A stretch of DNA of 64,000 bases from CAYFZO01 sp965226235 (GCA_965226235.1 OZ245335.1:1178001-1242000), one strand, 5' to 3'. Counted from the stretch's first letter, positions 1 through 13,200 are shown. A program made the numbers and translations. Notes: generated from the letters alone by a model not told the origin.

Positions 1-2813
1 ACGGCACGCTACGAATGATTTCAATTCGACGATCAAGGTTGCTGCCTGGAGCCAACTCTGCCAACAGAGTCTCGTCTCCTTCCATTTCCGTGTCATCCCT
101 GACTTCGAGCCGATAGAAATCGGCAAAAGCACTATGCCGCCAATGCCCCTCCACCTGCTTAAAGTCCAATCCCGAAGCATTAACTCGAAAGCTACTTTTA
201 GAGGGGAACGCAATTGACTGGCTACCTCCAGCCTTGAGTAAGACATCACCGCCTTGGGATGCGGCGGATACCGATGCCCTATCCAAGCGGTAGCCATAGC
301 TAAAAAGAGCACTAATATTAACGTCAGCGGTATGGGGACGCTCGTCGGTTTCAAGAATAATCTCAACACGCCTATACGGGGGGTCGCCTTCACTGATACG
401 CACCTGTGTGGTCGCAGGATAAACGCGTGTTTCCGGAATGTCGTTATCCCGCACCAGAATTGACGCCGTGCTCGGTGACCCCGCCACATACTCCACCCCC
501 TGTAATACCGTCGCCGTCACCATCGTGTGCGGCTCGAACCCCCTGTCGGCAACCGTGTCCACCCTCAGTTGCGTCGTTGACTCGTCCGCCAGAAATATCA
601 CAGTCTTCGTAGACGGCGCGGTGTCATCAAGTACGCGATTGGCATCTGGCGGTTCTTCAACCGCCACACCCACAGTCAGCGATGAAGCCAGGTCGCCCAT
701 GCGCATCAACTCAAAGACAATCTGACGGCCTTCGTCCACAGCGGACACTGCGGGGGTGATGGTCACCAGCGCCGCCTCGTCGTCGCGGACCAGAACCGAC
801 GCCGGCGTCGGCGAAGCGTTATAGTATTCGTCATCCCCCGGCAACACTGAACTATCCGGCGGTAGTGGTAATACCACCGCCGTCACCATCGCGTTCGACT
901 CCGCTATCGCGTCATCAGCCGTCGGCACCCTCAGTTGCGTCGTTGGCTCGCCCGCCAGAAACATCACGGTCTTCGTAAACGGCGCGGTGTCCTCAAGTAC
1001 GCGATTGGCACCTTGCGGTTCGTCAATCTGCACCGTCACCGTCAGCTCTGAAGTCGTGTCGCCCGGGCGCGTCAACTCAAAGACAATCTCCTCGCCTTCG
1101 TCCACTTCCGGATTATTGGAAGCGATCGTCACGAAGTCGTTGTCCACGATGGTGATAATCACATCGGGGGACACCTCATCACCAAAAACATCAAGCCTGG
1201 CCGGTAATAAGCTATTAATAATACTAATTCGAGAGTCAACGCCTGCTGGCTCCAAATCTAAAAACAGAATCTCGTCTCCTTCCATTTGCTCGTCCTCCCC
1301 GGCTGTGAAATCCACCACCGAGAGATGCCACTGCCAAACCCCCTCCACCTGCTTAAAGTTCGATCCCTCAATAGGTTGACGATACTCCCGAGGCGCATCC
1401 GTATCAACACTCCTAAGAAGAACACCAAGAAGATTGACTCTGATGTCGCCTCCAGATGCGTTCTCATCGTGGCGGGCTAGGATAAAAATCCTAGCGGAAA
1501 TCGCCCGGAGATGGGGACGCTCGTCGGCTTCAAGAATGATCGGCCAAGCCCCGGCCTCTCCTTCAGTGATGCTCACTTGCGTGGTGCTGCCGCGAACACG
1601 TATCCGGGGAATGTCGTCATCCAGCACCAGAACTGATGTCGACCCCGGCGACTTCAGCACATAATATCTGGACTCCCCCTCCCCCAGCGCCAGCGCCAGC
1701 GCCGCTACCGTCGCCGTCACCGTCGTGTGCTCCTCGAACTCAAAGTCTGAAAACGTCGTCACCGCCAGTTGTGTCGTTGACACGCCCGCCGGAAACACCA
1801 CAGTCTTCGTCGACGGCGCGTCCTCAAGTATGCGATTGGCATCTTGCGGTTCTTCAACCTCCGCAATCACCGTCAGCGTTGAAGACAGGTCGCCCGTGCG
1901 CGTCAACTCAAAGACAATCTCATCGCCTTCGATCACTTCCACCAGCCCGGAATCGCCGACAGCACCCACTGCGGTGATGCTCACCGGCGTCGTGTCGTCG
2001 TCATCGAGGACCACAACCGATGCCGGCCTCGACGAAGCGTTATAGTATTCGTCATCCCCCGGCGACGCTGAATAATCCGGCGAAAATACCACCATCGCCA
2101 TCACCGTCGCGTTCGACTCCACTATCGCGTCATCAACCGTCGGCACCCTCAGTTGCGTCGTTGACTCATCCGCCGGGAACATCACAGTCTTCTCAAACGG
2201 CGCGGTGATCCCAAATACGCTATTGGCATCTTGCGGTTCGTCAATCTGCACCGTCACCGTCAGCGATGAAGCCGTGTCGCCCGGGCGCGTCAACTCAAAG
2301 ACAATCTCCTCGCCTTCGTCGACTTCCGGATTATCGGGATGCTCATCAGGATCGAGAGCGATCGTCACGAAGTCGTTGTCCACGATGGTGATAATCGTGT
2401 CGGGGGTCGTCACATCCCCACCATCAAGTATGACAGCCGATAAGCTACTAATAATGCTAATTCGAGGGTCACTCTCGTTGTCTTGATAAAAATCAACCAA
2501 CAGGGTCTCGTCTCCTTCCATTTGATCGTCATCCTTGACTATGAACTCATGACCCCCCTGGATAAAACCACGCCACTGCAAACCCCCACCCACCATCACC
2601 TGACTAAAGAACTCTCCGTGAATACCCTTAAGGTCCTTCTCAGGAATGGAGGCAGGAACTTCATCATCAACATTACCACCAGGAACCAGGAATGAGACGT
2701 CGTCTGCGGATGCGGCGGATACGGATTTCTTCTCCAAGAGATAGTTAGCTACAAAAAGACGAATCTCAAGCACCCTGTTATGGGGACGCTCGTCGGCTTC
2801 AAGAATGGCACGC
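1..2813 (-). CDS. Giant repeat protein, C-terminal segment (Calx-beta repeats), partial at left edge
   Basis: The frame is open from the window edge to about 2813 and continues the protein of the 2799-7037 segment after a one-base frame change. It encodes four Calx-beta units (motif EGxxIVFELxR near 700, 1080, 1910 and 2300) alternating with units that carry DDDIPxxR, TTQV.I and ILExDERPH. Calx-beta domains are Ca2+-binding beta-sandwiches common in large bacterial surface or secreted proteins. There is no natural start here, so it is expressed only if it is really continuous with the upstream segments. The true C-terminus lies outside the window, so any anchor or secretion signal is unseen. 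Adhesion or a surface role is inference. Confidence 0.7.
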
Positions 2814-3690
2814 CATACTATACTTCCCTCCATTTTCATTGATACGCACCTGCGTGGTCTCAGCATAAGCGCGCATTTCCGGAATGTCGTCATCCAGCAC
2901 CAGAACCGACGCCGAGCTCGGCGACCCCACCGCATAATATCCGGGACCTCCCTCCGTTCCCGCATCCGCCGGTAGTACCGTCGCCGTCACCGTGGTGTGC
3001 TCCTCGAACTCATTGTCGGCAATCGTGGACACCCTTAGTTGCTGCCTTAAGTCGCCCGCCGGAAACAACGATGTCATTTCTGTCTGATTGCCATCTCCCG
3101 CTTCTTCAACCAACACCGTCACCGGCAGTTCTGAAGTCGGGTCGCCCGTGCGCGTCAACTCAAAGACAATCTCCCCGCCTTCGCTCACTTCCACCAGCCC
3201 GGAATCGCCGACAGCACCCACTGCGGTGATCGTCACCAGCGTCACCAGCGGCGTGTCGTCGTCATTGAGGACCACAACCGATGCCGGCCTCGACGAAGCG
3301 TTATAGTATTCCTCATCCCCCGGCGACGCTGAATAATCCGGCGAAAATACCACCATCGCCGTCACCGTCGTGTTCGACCCCACTATCGCGTCATCAACCG
3401 TCGGCACCCTCAGTTGCGTCGTTGACTCATCCGCCGGGAACATCACAGTCTTCTCAAACGGCGCGGTGATCCCAAATACGCTATTGGCATCTTGCGGTTC
3501 TTCAATCTGCACCGTCACCGTCAGCGATGAAGCCGTGTCGCCCGGGCGCGTCAACTCAAAGACAATCTCCTCGCCTTCGTCGACTTCCGGATTATTGGCA
3601 GCGATCTTCACGAAGTCGTTGTCCACGATGGTGATAATCGTGTCGGGGAACACCTCATCACCATCAACATCAAGCCTGCCCGGTAAGCTA
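2029..3690. repeat. Near-identical internal duplication within the Calx-beta region
   Basis: The stretch 2029-2420 recurs at 3286-3650 with only scattered substitutions. This includes rare shared details such as the block around AATAATCCGGCGAAAATACC and the ATCCCAAATACGCTATTGGC junction. The two copies are about 1.26 kb apart, which points to a recent tandem duplication of a two-domain unit. Such sequence is prone to misassembly, which bears on the frame changes seen in this gene. Confidence 0.8.
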
Positions 3691-6600
3691 TTAATAAGAC
3701 TAACTCGAGGGTCACTACTGTTGTCTTGATGAAAATCAACCAACAGGGTCTCGTCTCCTTCCATTTGATCGTCATCCTCGGCCCTGAGCGCAGCAAACGA
3801 GTTGATAGGATCACGCCACTGCCCACTCCCCATCACCTGACTAAATTCCAATCCATGAATATCCCTTCGAACGCCCGCAGGACCGGAGATAGAAGCTCCA
3901 AAATCACCACCAGGAAACTGGCGTGAGACGTCGTCTGCGGATGCGGCGGATACGGATTCCTTCTCCAAGAGATAGCGAATGCTAAAAATATCAATAGCAA
4001 TCTGCTGCCTGTGAGCAAACGGCCTGTTATGGGGACGCTCGTCGGCTTCAAGAATGGCACGCCACAGATACAGCTCTCCACCTTCACGGATACGCACCTG
4101 CGTGGTCGCAGCATAAACGCGCATTTCCGGAATATCGTCATCCAGCACCAGAACCGACGCCAACCCCGGCGACCCCGCCGCATAATACCCAGACTCCCCC
4201 TCCGCTACCTCCGCCGGTGCTAGCAACGCCGTCACCACCGTGTCCTCCTCGAACTCAAGGTCTGAAAACGTCAGCACCGCCAGTTGTGTCATTGACACGC
4301 CCGCCGGAAACACCACAGTCTTCTCAAACGGCGCGGTGTCATCAAGTACGCGATCGGCATCTCGCGGTTCGTCAATCTCCACCGTCACCGTCAGCGGTGA
4401 AGTCAGATCGCCCGTGCGCGTCAACTCAAAGACAATCTCATCGTCTTCGTCCACTTCCACCAGCGAAGAATCGCCGACAGCGCCCACTGCGGTGATCGTC
4501 ACCAGCGTCGTGTCACCGCCGCCGCCGCCATCACTTTGAGTGGCGAACGCGCCGGTGCTGTAGGCGAAAGCGTTTGCCGTCTGGTCCGCATCATTCATGC
4601 CGCCATCGCTGAACTCCACCAGCACGCAGCGGTGATCCGGACCAAGCCCCTCGTCCGCCAAATACCAAGCGTACTTCCTGTCGGACTCCGGCATCATTGG
4701 CTGTCGCGAGGCCGAAGGCGCAGGACACGGCTTCGGCGCGCTGTAGATCCTGTTCCTGTCGTCTATCCGGAAGGGAGCCCAATCCCATTCTCCGTCCGGC
4801 TGTTGCTGGTGCACGTAATAGTAATAGCGCGAGCCGCCCACCCTGATAGCATCGGCAAGCTCGATCAACACCGAAGCCGTCCCACCATTGAGCGCACCGC
4901 TACCGCCTTGCCTGGCGCTGAAAACCTGTCCGGACTGAAGATCGCGCGTGGGTGCACCGCCAGCGAAAGTGATCACGAAATCGAACACCCCGGCCACAAT
5001 CCCTCGCAATTCAGGAAACAGCTCCGGATCCGCAAACAACCGGGTGCTTGAATCGCCAAGCGCGGCAAAAGGACCGGCCAGGAGGCGACCATCGCCACCA
5101 CCATTCACCCGCGTCACAGTGGAAATCGTGCCATCAGCCAATTTCGTCACCACCTGATCCCCATCGGCACTGTCGTAGTAAACCGTATCGACGCCAAACA
5201 GCTTGAATCTCCTCGTTTCCGTCACCGTGAAAGTCGTACCGTCATCCGGATCCACCACCTCGGTAGAGGTCGACGCCACGATCTCGAAGATGAACGAACT
5301 CGTGGGCGGATACGGTAATTCCGTCTCGGAAGACTTGCCGAGAGTCTCGATCACCACGTGGTCGGTACTGGCATTGATTTGCACCGCGCGCGCAAAACTT
5401 GCCGACCCAAGCAGTGCAAAAGAGCGGGTTTCCGTGTTGTAGCTGTAGATGACCACATCGAAATAGCCACCGAAATCAATGCGCTTCGGCTCGCTCTTGA
5501 GAAACGGACCATTGTTGTCTTCGTTCTCCGCAAGCACAGGCAACGGTCCGTCCTGCGGCACCAAGCTTATACGGTCGTTGCCCAGAGAGTACAGGCCGTG
5601 GCTCGAAATCAGACCCCTGACGTGGCTGTCAACCAGCAGTTCGACACCGTCACGAAACGCAACGCCGTTGAGTTCGGTTATCTGTACATCGTTGGTTATC
5701 CGTGTGTCGATGAACCGCGTAATATCCGTAATATCCACGGTATATCCAGGATCGGCGAAAGTAATCTCGACACCGGCGAAAGTAATCTCACTTCCTACTA
5801 CGACAAAATCTCCACTGATATCTTGTTCTGTATCGACGCCACCGACATCAAGCGGCACAACGACTTCCGTCGTATCCCTGTCATACAGCCAGGAGTTGGT
5901 GACAAATCCGACCGGTGGCGCTATGTAGATCAGCCGGGGGTCGCCCAACTGGATCAAATCACCTTCGGAGTCTTTCGCCACATTGCCATCGTCATCGAGA
6001 CCCACCCAGTACAGCACGCTCCTGTAGGGAGGTAGCGCTATCCGCGAGTCTTCCGCCAGTCGCTGCAGGATATTGCAGACCCCTGGCGCTGGCGTCTCCG
6101 TCGATACCACCGAATTGGCAGCCAGATGCACCACGCAAGCGCCGAGCGAGCGGCTGAAGCCGCTCCTCAGCAATGCGGCGGCGTCTATCGCGGTTTCGGC
6201 ACCGATGCCCGGAACCAGGATATAAACGGGAAGGTCGGTGCCTGTAGTCGCAATCGCTCCGGGCGCAAGATTCTCGACGGCGTTAATGAAGTCATCCGCG
6301 ATGGCGCCATCCTCATCAATGGCCGGAACAGGCTCAAAGGCAGGTTCGATCACAACCTCCAGCGTCACCGGACCTACGGTACCCACCTCCATGTTGCTCG
6401 ACATCACCACGCCCGTTGCCGTTACCGTCACAACCCCAGACTCCTCGGCCACATCCGCATGGATCGTCAACATCGCGCGTGAATCCGTCTCCGTCAGCGT
6501 CACTTCCGACTCGTCGACCGTCACCGTCTCCGCCGTCAGCGTCACCACCACGCTATCGCCATCAAGCAAATCGGCATTGCTCAACACCAGCTCAACCTCG

Positions 6601-7037
6601 GTCATCCCGCCCGCCAGCACCCGCGCCGTGGTCGCAGGGACGAACGCCAGCCTGAACCGGCGTATGGGCTGCACGGGCTGCACCGGCACCAACGCAGGGT
6701 CGATTTCTGCGTTGAGCAGCGCCGCACCGAATGTCGCCTCCAGCACCCCTGCGGTCGCGGCCGATGTCGCGCTCAGCGTCGAGGCGGCCTCGACGCTGGA
6801 TGTGGGACTCGTTACGTCAAACACCACTGGGGACAGCGTCACGCCGACACCATCGGTGTATGTCCAATCGACCGTCAGTGTCTCGCCCGCAAACAGACGC
6901 GACGCACCGAACGGCGTGTCGACCCCCGACAGGGTCACGACGACCGGGATGCTTTCGCCCGCGATCACCTGCACGCCGGTGTTGATCTCCAGGCTACCAC
7001 GCCTCCAGCGTGCCAACGTTTCGACCAGAAAATCCAC
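2799..7037 (-). CDS. Giant repeat protein, segment with choice-of-anchor-U-like domain and Calx-beta repeats
   Basis: This 1412-codon open segment is entered at a GTG that is probably not a real start. Residues 1-260 are beta-sandwich repeats like those upstream (LAGGMTEVELVL type). Residues 270-770 are unique sequence. They end in a pattern (aromatic-rich strand, CPAP, Y.W.L..EGLGPDHRC, DGGMNDAD) that matches the bacterial choice-of-anchor U domain. From about residue 830 there are three Calx-beta units and two DDDIPE/ILEADERPH units. The segment stops at 2799 within a repeat whose sister copy near 4030-4150 reads through, so the stop results from a one-base indel. No catalytic motif is seen. 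The exported-protein assignment comes from the N-terminal segment. Confidence 0.7.
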   Translation of the reverse strand: MDFLVETLARWRRGSLEINTGVQVIAGESIPVVVTLSGVDTPFGASRLFAGETLTVDWTYTDGVGVTLSPVVFDVTSPTSSVEAASTLSATSAATAGVLEATFGAALLNAEIDPALVPVQPVQPIRRFRLAFVPATTARVLAGGMTEVELVLSNADLLDGDSVVVTLTAETVTVDESEVTLTETDSRAMLTIHADVAEESGVVTVTATGVVMSSNMEVGTVGPVTLEVVIEPAFEPVPAIDEDGAIADDFINAVENLAPGAIATTGTDLPVYILVPGIGAETAIDAAALLRSGFSRSLGACVVHLAANSVVSTETPAPGVCNILQRLAEDSRIALPPYRSVLYWVGLDDDGNVAKDSEGDLIQLGDPRLIYIAPPVGFVTNSWLYDRDTTEVVVPLDVGGVDTEQDISGDFVVVGSEITFAGVEITFADPGYTVDITDITRFIDTRITNDVQITELNGVAFRDGVELLVDSHVRGLISSHGLYSLGNDRISLVPQDGPLPVLAENEDNNGPFLKSEPKRIDFGGYFDVVIYSYNTETRSFALLGSASFARAVQINASTDHVVIETLGKSSETELPYPPTSSFIFEIVASTSTEVVDPDDGTTFTVTETRRFKLFGVDTVYYDSADGDQVVTKLADGTISTVTRVNGGGDGRLLAGPFAALGDSSTRLFADPELFPELRGIVAGVFDFVITFAGGAPTRDLQSGQVFSARQGGSGALNGGTASVLIELADAIRVGGSRYYYYVHQQQPDGEWDWAPFRIDDRNRIYSAPKPCPAPSASRQPMMPESDRKYAWYLADEGLGPDHRCVLVEFSDGGMNDADQTANAFAYSTGAFATQSDGGGGGDTTLVTITAVGAVGDSSLVEVDEDDEIVFELTRTGDLTSPLTVTVEIDEPRDADRVLDDTAPFEKTVVFPAGVSMTQLAVLTFSDLEFEEDTVVTALLAPAEVAEGESGYYAAGSPGLASVLVLDDDIPEMRVYAATTQVRIREGGELYLWRAILEADERPHNRPFAHRQQIAIDIFSIRYLLEKESVSAASADDVSRQFPGGDFGASISGPAGVRRDIHGLEFSQVMGSGQWRDPINSFAALRAEDDDQMEGDETLLVDFHQDNSSDPRVSLINSLPGRLDVDGDEVFPDTIITIVDNDFVKIAANNPEVDEGEEIVFELTRPGDTASSLTVTVQIEEPQDANSVFGITAPFEKTVMFPADESTTQLRVPTVDDAIVGSNTTVTAMVVFSPDYSASPGDEEYYNASSRPASVVVLNDDDTPLVTLVTITAVGAVGDSGLVEVSEGGEIVFELTRTGDPTSELPVTVLVEEAGDGNQTEMTSLFPAGDLRQQLRVSTIADNEFEEHTTVTATVLPADAGTEGGPGYYAVGSPSSASVLVLDDDIPEMRAYAETTQVRINENGGKYSMACHS

Positions 7038-7251
7038 CTACCCGTCAGTACCCACTCGCCCTGCCGGGTGTCGGCCTACCAAAGTCGGCCAGACCTGCAT
7101 GATCGCAGCGAGGTGTATGTTTTCTCGAAGAGATTGCTCTGGTCAGTGCAACAACCCGCCGTCATTCAACGCCACCACCGTCCCCTCGGGAGGCACCAGC
7201 ACAACGCGCAGGTCTCGCTGATATTCGGGTGCCGGATCTCTACCTGCACCG

Positions 7252-10200
7252 TCAGCGATTCGATCGTGATTTCGTCCGGGCACAGTGATGACACTGCGCA
7301 CCGACTGACTGCCCATCCGGGATCAGCGCCACCGGTCTACTCGCCCCGACGAACGGCGCGTCGCCAAACGGCGCGCCCGACAGCGACAGGCGGAAGCGCC
7401 GCGGCGCGATCTCCACCGGTAGCGCTGCCGGTGCGATCTCGGCGTTGACCGAAATGGCGCCCGCTGCGACCGCCGTCAATGTCCCGCGCGTCGCGGAGAG
7501 CAGCGCCGTCAGCTCCACGCCGACGGTGGTGCGCTCCGCGTCGAATATCACCATCTGCTCGGACAGCGCAACGCCGGTGCCATCGTCATACGCCAGCGCC
7601 ACTTCCAGCGTCTCGTTCGCAAACAACTGCGGCGTCCCGAGCGGGGTTTCGACCGCCACCAGCGAAGCCGTCACCGCCGCGCTGCCGCCTGCAAGCACCG
7701 GCGCGAATCCGTTGATCTCCAGACTCCACGCCTCCAGCGTGCCGGTGTCACCAGAAACATAGTCACCTACCGACAGTGTCCACTCGCCCTGCGCGGGCGC
7801 CCCTACCAAAGCAGCCAGACCTGCATGATCCAGCGAGGTGTATGTCTCGAAGAGATTCTCCGCAGAGCCGCTCACAAAGTCATGCAACACCACCACCGCC
7901 CCCTCGGGAGAAACCAGCAAAACGTTCAGGTCTCCGATATCCAAGTGACTGATCTCTACCCGCACCGCCAGCGATTCAATCGTGATTTCGTCCCCCACAT
8001 TGATGAAGCTGTGCACCGACTGCATACCCGTATTATCCGGGATCAACTCGTTCGGGCGCTCCGTCCGACTGAACTTCCCAGCCGCCGGCGACAGCGATAG
8101 CCGGAAGCGCCGCGGCACGAACTCCACCCGCAGGGAGACTGGAACTACCCGCGTGTGCAAAACCTGTTCGCCGTCCGACTCCAACTCCACCCGGCCAGTT
8201 AAGCCCAGCGTCACCGTTTGTAGCGGCACATCCGAGTTGACGTCCGTCGAAAATGTGACTACATCCCCCACTTCCGTGCGTTGACCGCTGCTGACGCGAC
8301 CATTGGGCAGCGGCGGCACAAGATTCAAAATGAACTCCTCGCCCATCCCCAGCAACTCCGGATTGTCCAGCACCAGCCGCACCGAATTAGAGCCGCCAAC
8401 CAGAATCTGCACCGTCGGGGTGATGATCTCAAGCGGCGCGCCGTCCAGTGTGGTGAAGGAGAAAGTAAACTCGCGCAACACCTGCACCGGCGCCGGGTTG
8501 ATCGTAACGTCCAGCTCCACCGGACCTACGGTAGCCACATCCGCGTCAGCCAACTTCACCGCGCCCGTCGCCGTTATCTTCCCAACCTCAAGCGTCTCGC
8601 CCGCAGCCGCCCTGATCGTCAACGTCTCGCTTGGCTCATCCGCCGTCAGCGTCACCGACACGACATCGTCACTGACCCCCACCGTATCCGTCCCGACGAC
8701 CGTCACCGTCTCCGTCGTAAGCGTCACCACCACGCGATCGGCATACACTCCGTCAAGCGACTCGGCATTGGTCAACACCAGCTCAACCTCGGTCATCCCG
8801 CCCGCCAGAACCGACGCCGCCGCAAGCGGATCGTCCTCCGCCGTCAAGAACGACAACGACACAATGTCGTTGTCGATGATCCGAATCTTATGCGTAGCCT
8901 GAGCCATACTCACCCACCGAATCCGGTCGTCAGAACCGATTTTCCTGATAAATAACCTGAAAGTCTCTTCCCCTTCCGCTATCGCGTCGTCGATTATCGT
9001 GACCGGCGGCGCTGGAACCACCTTGCTCCACACATCCCTGTCTTCCTCGAAAATAAAACCCGCGTAGCTAATACTTACTTCGGTACTGAACGCAACAAAG
9101 TCGGCGGATTGCATGGCGTTGTCCTCGCTTTCCAGACGAGTGAAATACCTCAGCGAAAAGTGATCCTGCACATGCCCGTCTACCCGAATCTCATCGTGCG
9201 GAGGCTCGTCTCCCAGGGTCTCCACTGAAATTTCCACCGTGTCGTATTCGTCCCCCTCATCGACCTCTCCCGTCAATGACACGAACCTGAAACGTATGGC
9301 GGGGATATCGTTGTCCAGCACCTGCACCGACGCCGACAGCGGCAGAACCGGACCATACTCCTCGCCCGGCAGCGGCAGCACCGTCGCCATTACCGTCGTA
9401 CGCAATGGCTCCCACACAGTATCGTCGTTCACCGCCAACTGTAACGTCGCCGTCATGGAATTCGCCTCGAATACCGCCGAAGCCCTGTACGGCGCATCCT
9501 CGACCAGCACCCGGTTACCGTCCCGCGGCTCATCGACACTCACCCGAACCGTCAACGGCGAAGACAGGTCGTCGCTCTGACGCGTCAATGTGAAAACAAT
9601 CCCCAGGGCATCGTCCTCGTTCACCTCCGGCGCAGCGGCTTCGATCAACACGCCCGTCACCACCCGCACCGGCAAAGCCGCCGACTGTTCCACCATCACG
9701 CGCGGCAATGGCATCTCCTCTGTCTGCAACCTTAACTCGCCCGACATCGCGTCGGCATCTGCCATCAGCGTAATTACCGGCGATAAATCGTCCGACATCA
9801 CCACCAGTGTCAAGGACGATACCGTCATCCCCGCCGGAGCGGTTAACTCCGCCATCACTTCTTCGCCAGCCGCCAAGCTCTCGCCTCGGACGCCCTCCAG
9901 AGATACCAGCACCCGCGCCGGCCCCCCCGCCCCTATTAGCACCTCCGACAACTCGACCCTCGTCTCCGCCGAACGGAAAACCCACATAAACTCACGACTG
10001 TCGATCACGTTTACAGCCAACTCGCCGTTCACAAAATCCACGCCCAAGAGATTCGTCGGTGAACTCGTCACAACGGCGCTCAGTGTTGTCGCTCCGAGGT
10101 CCCCCGCCAAAGCCTCCAATTCCACCTCGTGGCTCGGGGTCAATGCGGAGAACTCCAGCGTCTCCATAGACACCAGCCTCACCGTGCTGTCATCCGCCAG

Positions 10201-13200
10201 GCTCAACTCGACTACAACGCGCTCTGCCGGCAGTAGCAGTGACGCACCGGTCAAAGACAAGTTCACCGTCTCCGTCGTCCCCGCCAGCATCCCGATCTCC
10301 GGCGGTGTGAACTCCAGGCGAAATTCCTGCGGCAAAACCTCGATCGCCAACGACGTCGGCTCGACCATCGCTTTCGCCAAACCACTGCCGGTCAGCTCCA
10401 GCACACCCCGCGTCGCGGTCGGCAATGCCGTCACCGTCGCTACGCTCGCGGGGCTGTCCACGCTCAACGATACCGGCAACAGGCTCACGCCCACCCCATC
10501 CTTGTAAACAAAATGTACCTGCAATGTCTCGCCCGCGAACAACCGCCCTGTACCCAGCGGCGTATCCACGCCCGAAACGCGCACCCTCACCTCGGTCGTG
10601 CTGCCCGCGACCACTCGTCCGGATCCATGAACCGACAAGCGAAAACTCCGCGGCACGACCTCCACCGCCAGAGAAGCCGAAGCCACCTGTGCATCCGCAA
10701 CCATGGAACCGTCCAACAACACCTCACCCGACGCCTCCACCTCCTCCAGCAACGGCCCCGCTTCAGTCCCCGCCGCGATGGTCACCACCATACTCGATGC
10801 CCTCCGCGTCAGCGTCAGTTCCGGCTCAACGGTGGTCCCCGTCGTCGCCGACAGCGTGAGCCGCACCACCTCGTTCATCCTCAAATCTTCGGGGTTTTGC
10901 AACGCCACTGCGACCCTGGTCTCGCCGCCAGCCAGTACCTGTGCGACCTCGAGCGCCCCGCCTCCCGGCGTCTTGAACTCCAGCGTGAGAAGCCGTCGCA
11001 TGATGATCCTCACATCCAGTGGCACAATTTCAACCACCTCTTTCGGCGACCTGTCGGGTGGCACGAACGCAAGCAGCACTCCATCGGTCGCTTGCGCGGA
11101 CGCCGTCAGCGTCACATCGACCTCGGTGCTTCCCTCCATGAACACAAACGGCTCCACCGTGACCTCTCCCTCGCCGCTGTAGCCGAAGAGATTGATATTC
11201 AACGTCTCGCGTGCGGACAATGTCGGGGCACCCAACGGCGTCTTTACCCCCACCAGGCGCGCCGTAATCGCCGTCGAAATACCCGCCACCACCCGCGCCT
11301 GCCGCGGCGCCCGCAGCCCGAAACCGATGCCCCATGCCTCCAGCCTGCCTGTCTGCAGTGGGTAATAGTCACCTACCTCCAGCTTCCACTCGCCCTGCGA
11401 GCCTGCCCCAATCAGCGAACTCAGGCTATCCCCCCGCGTCGTGTAAACCTCCCTCATATAATCGCGGAAGAATTCTGATTCTTCTTCTGGTGATGGTCGT
11501 GGACTCCGCTCATGAAGTATCACCCTCGTCAAGTCCGGCGCAGTCAGCGCAATACGCAGATTCCCCTGGGCTGGGTGCATGATCGATACCATCACCCATG
11601 CCGACTCGATCGTGCTGTCCTCCACCACGTTGAGCACGCTGTGCACCGATAGATCCCCCGTATTGTCCGGAATTGCCACGGGCGAGTCGAGAAACCGCGT
11701 GTAGGTAGCCCCCGGGTCGCTCGACGTCTCACCCAGCTCCAGCCGGAACCGCCGTGGCACGATCTCCACCGCCAGGGAAGCCGAAACCGCCCCCGCATCC
11801 ATAACCACGGAACCGCTCGACAACACTTCTCCCGACGCCTCCACCTCCCCCAGCAACGGCCCAGATTCAGTCCCCGCCGCGATGCTCACCACCGCACTCG
11901 ATGTCATCTGCGTCAGCGTCGGTCCAGGCACATCGGTGGTTACCCCCCCCATCGCCGACAGCGTGACTTGCACCTCCTCGCCCGGCAGCAACTGTCCTGG
12001 ATTTTGCAACGCCACCGCAACCCTGGTCGTCCCGCCAGCCAGCACCCGTGCCTCTGGCAGCATCCCACCTTCCGGCGTCTTGAACTCCAGCGTGAGAAGC
12101 CGAAGCTGCCGCATGAGCCTCACCTCCAGCGGCACAATTTCAACCACCGCTTTCAGCAGCCTGGCGGGTGGCACGAACGCAAGCAGCACTCCATCGGTCG
12201 CTTGCGCGGACGCCGTCAGCGTCACATCGACCTCGGTGCTTCCCTCCGTGAACTCGAACGGCTCCACCGTGACCCCCTCCTCGCCGCTGTAGCCGAATAC
12301 ATCGACCGACAATGTCTCACCCGCGGACAGCACCGGGGCACCCAACGGCGTCTTTACCCCCACCAGGCGCGCCGTAATCTCCGTCGAAATACTCCGCACC
12401 ACCGTCTGCCGCGGCGCCCGCAGCCCGAAACCGATGCCCCATGTATCCAGCCTGCCTGTCCCTCTGGCGTAATAGTCACCTACCTCCAGCTTCCACTCGC
12501 CCTGCGAGCCTGCCCCAACCAGCGAACTCAGGCTATCCCCCCGCGTCGTGTAAACCTCCCTTATATTATCGCGGGAGAAGTCTGAAGCTGATTGATGTTG
12601 ATGTGCACGAAGTAACATCCTCGTCTCATCCGGCCTAGTCAGCGCAATACGCAGCTGCCCCCGGGATGGGTGCGTGATAGATACCATCACCCATGCCGAC
12701 TCGATCGTGCTGTCCTCCTCCACGTTGATCATGCTGTGCACCGATAGATCCTTCGTATTGTCCGGAATTGCCACGGACGAGTTGAAAAACCGCATGTAGG
12801 TAGCCCCCGGGTCGCTCGACGTCTCACCCAGCTCCAGCCGGAACCGCCGTGGCACGATCTCCACCGCCAGGGAAGCCGAAACCACAGGCACATCCGCAAC
12901 CATGGGATCGTCCGACAACACTTCTCCCGACGCCTCCACCTCCCCCAGCCGCGGCCCAAATCCAGTCCCCGCCGCGATGCTCACCACCGTACTCGGCACA
13001 TCCTCCGTCAGCGTCAGCGTCAGTCCAGGCACATCGGTGGTTACCACCATCGCCGACAGCGTGACCTGCACCTCCTCGCCCGGCAGCAACTGTTCGGGCT
13101 TTTGCAACGCCACCGCAACCCTGGTCGAGCCGCCAGCCAGCACCCGAGCGGCCTCGAGCGCCCTGCCTTCCGACGTCTTGAACACCAGCGTGAGAAGCCG

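Noticed and set aside
6238..7221. Ser/Thr-rich plus-strand reading of 327 codons, with similar ones at 9590-10507 and 10513-11478
   Set aside because: These are antisense to the giant repeat gene, whose Val/Glu/Thr-rich codons leave the opposite strand open. The minus-strand readings show recognisable P-domain and Calx-beta motifs.
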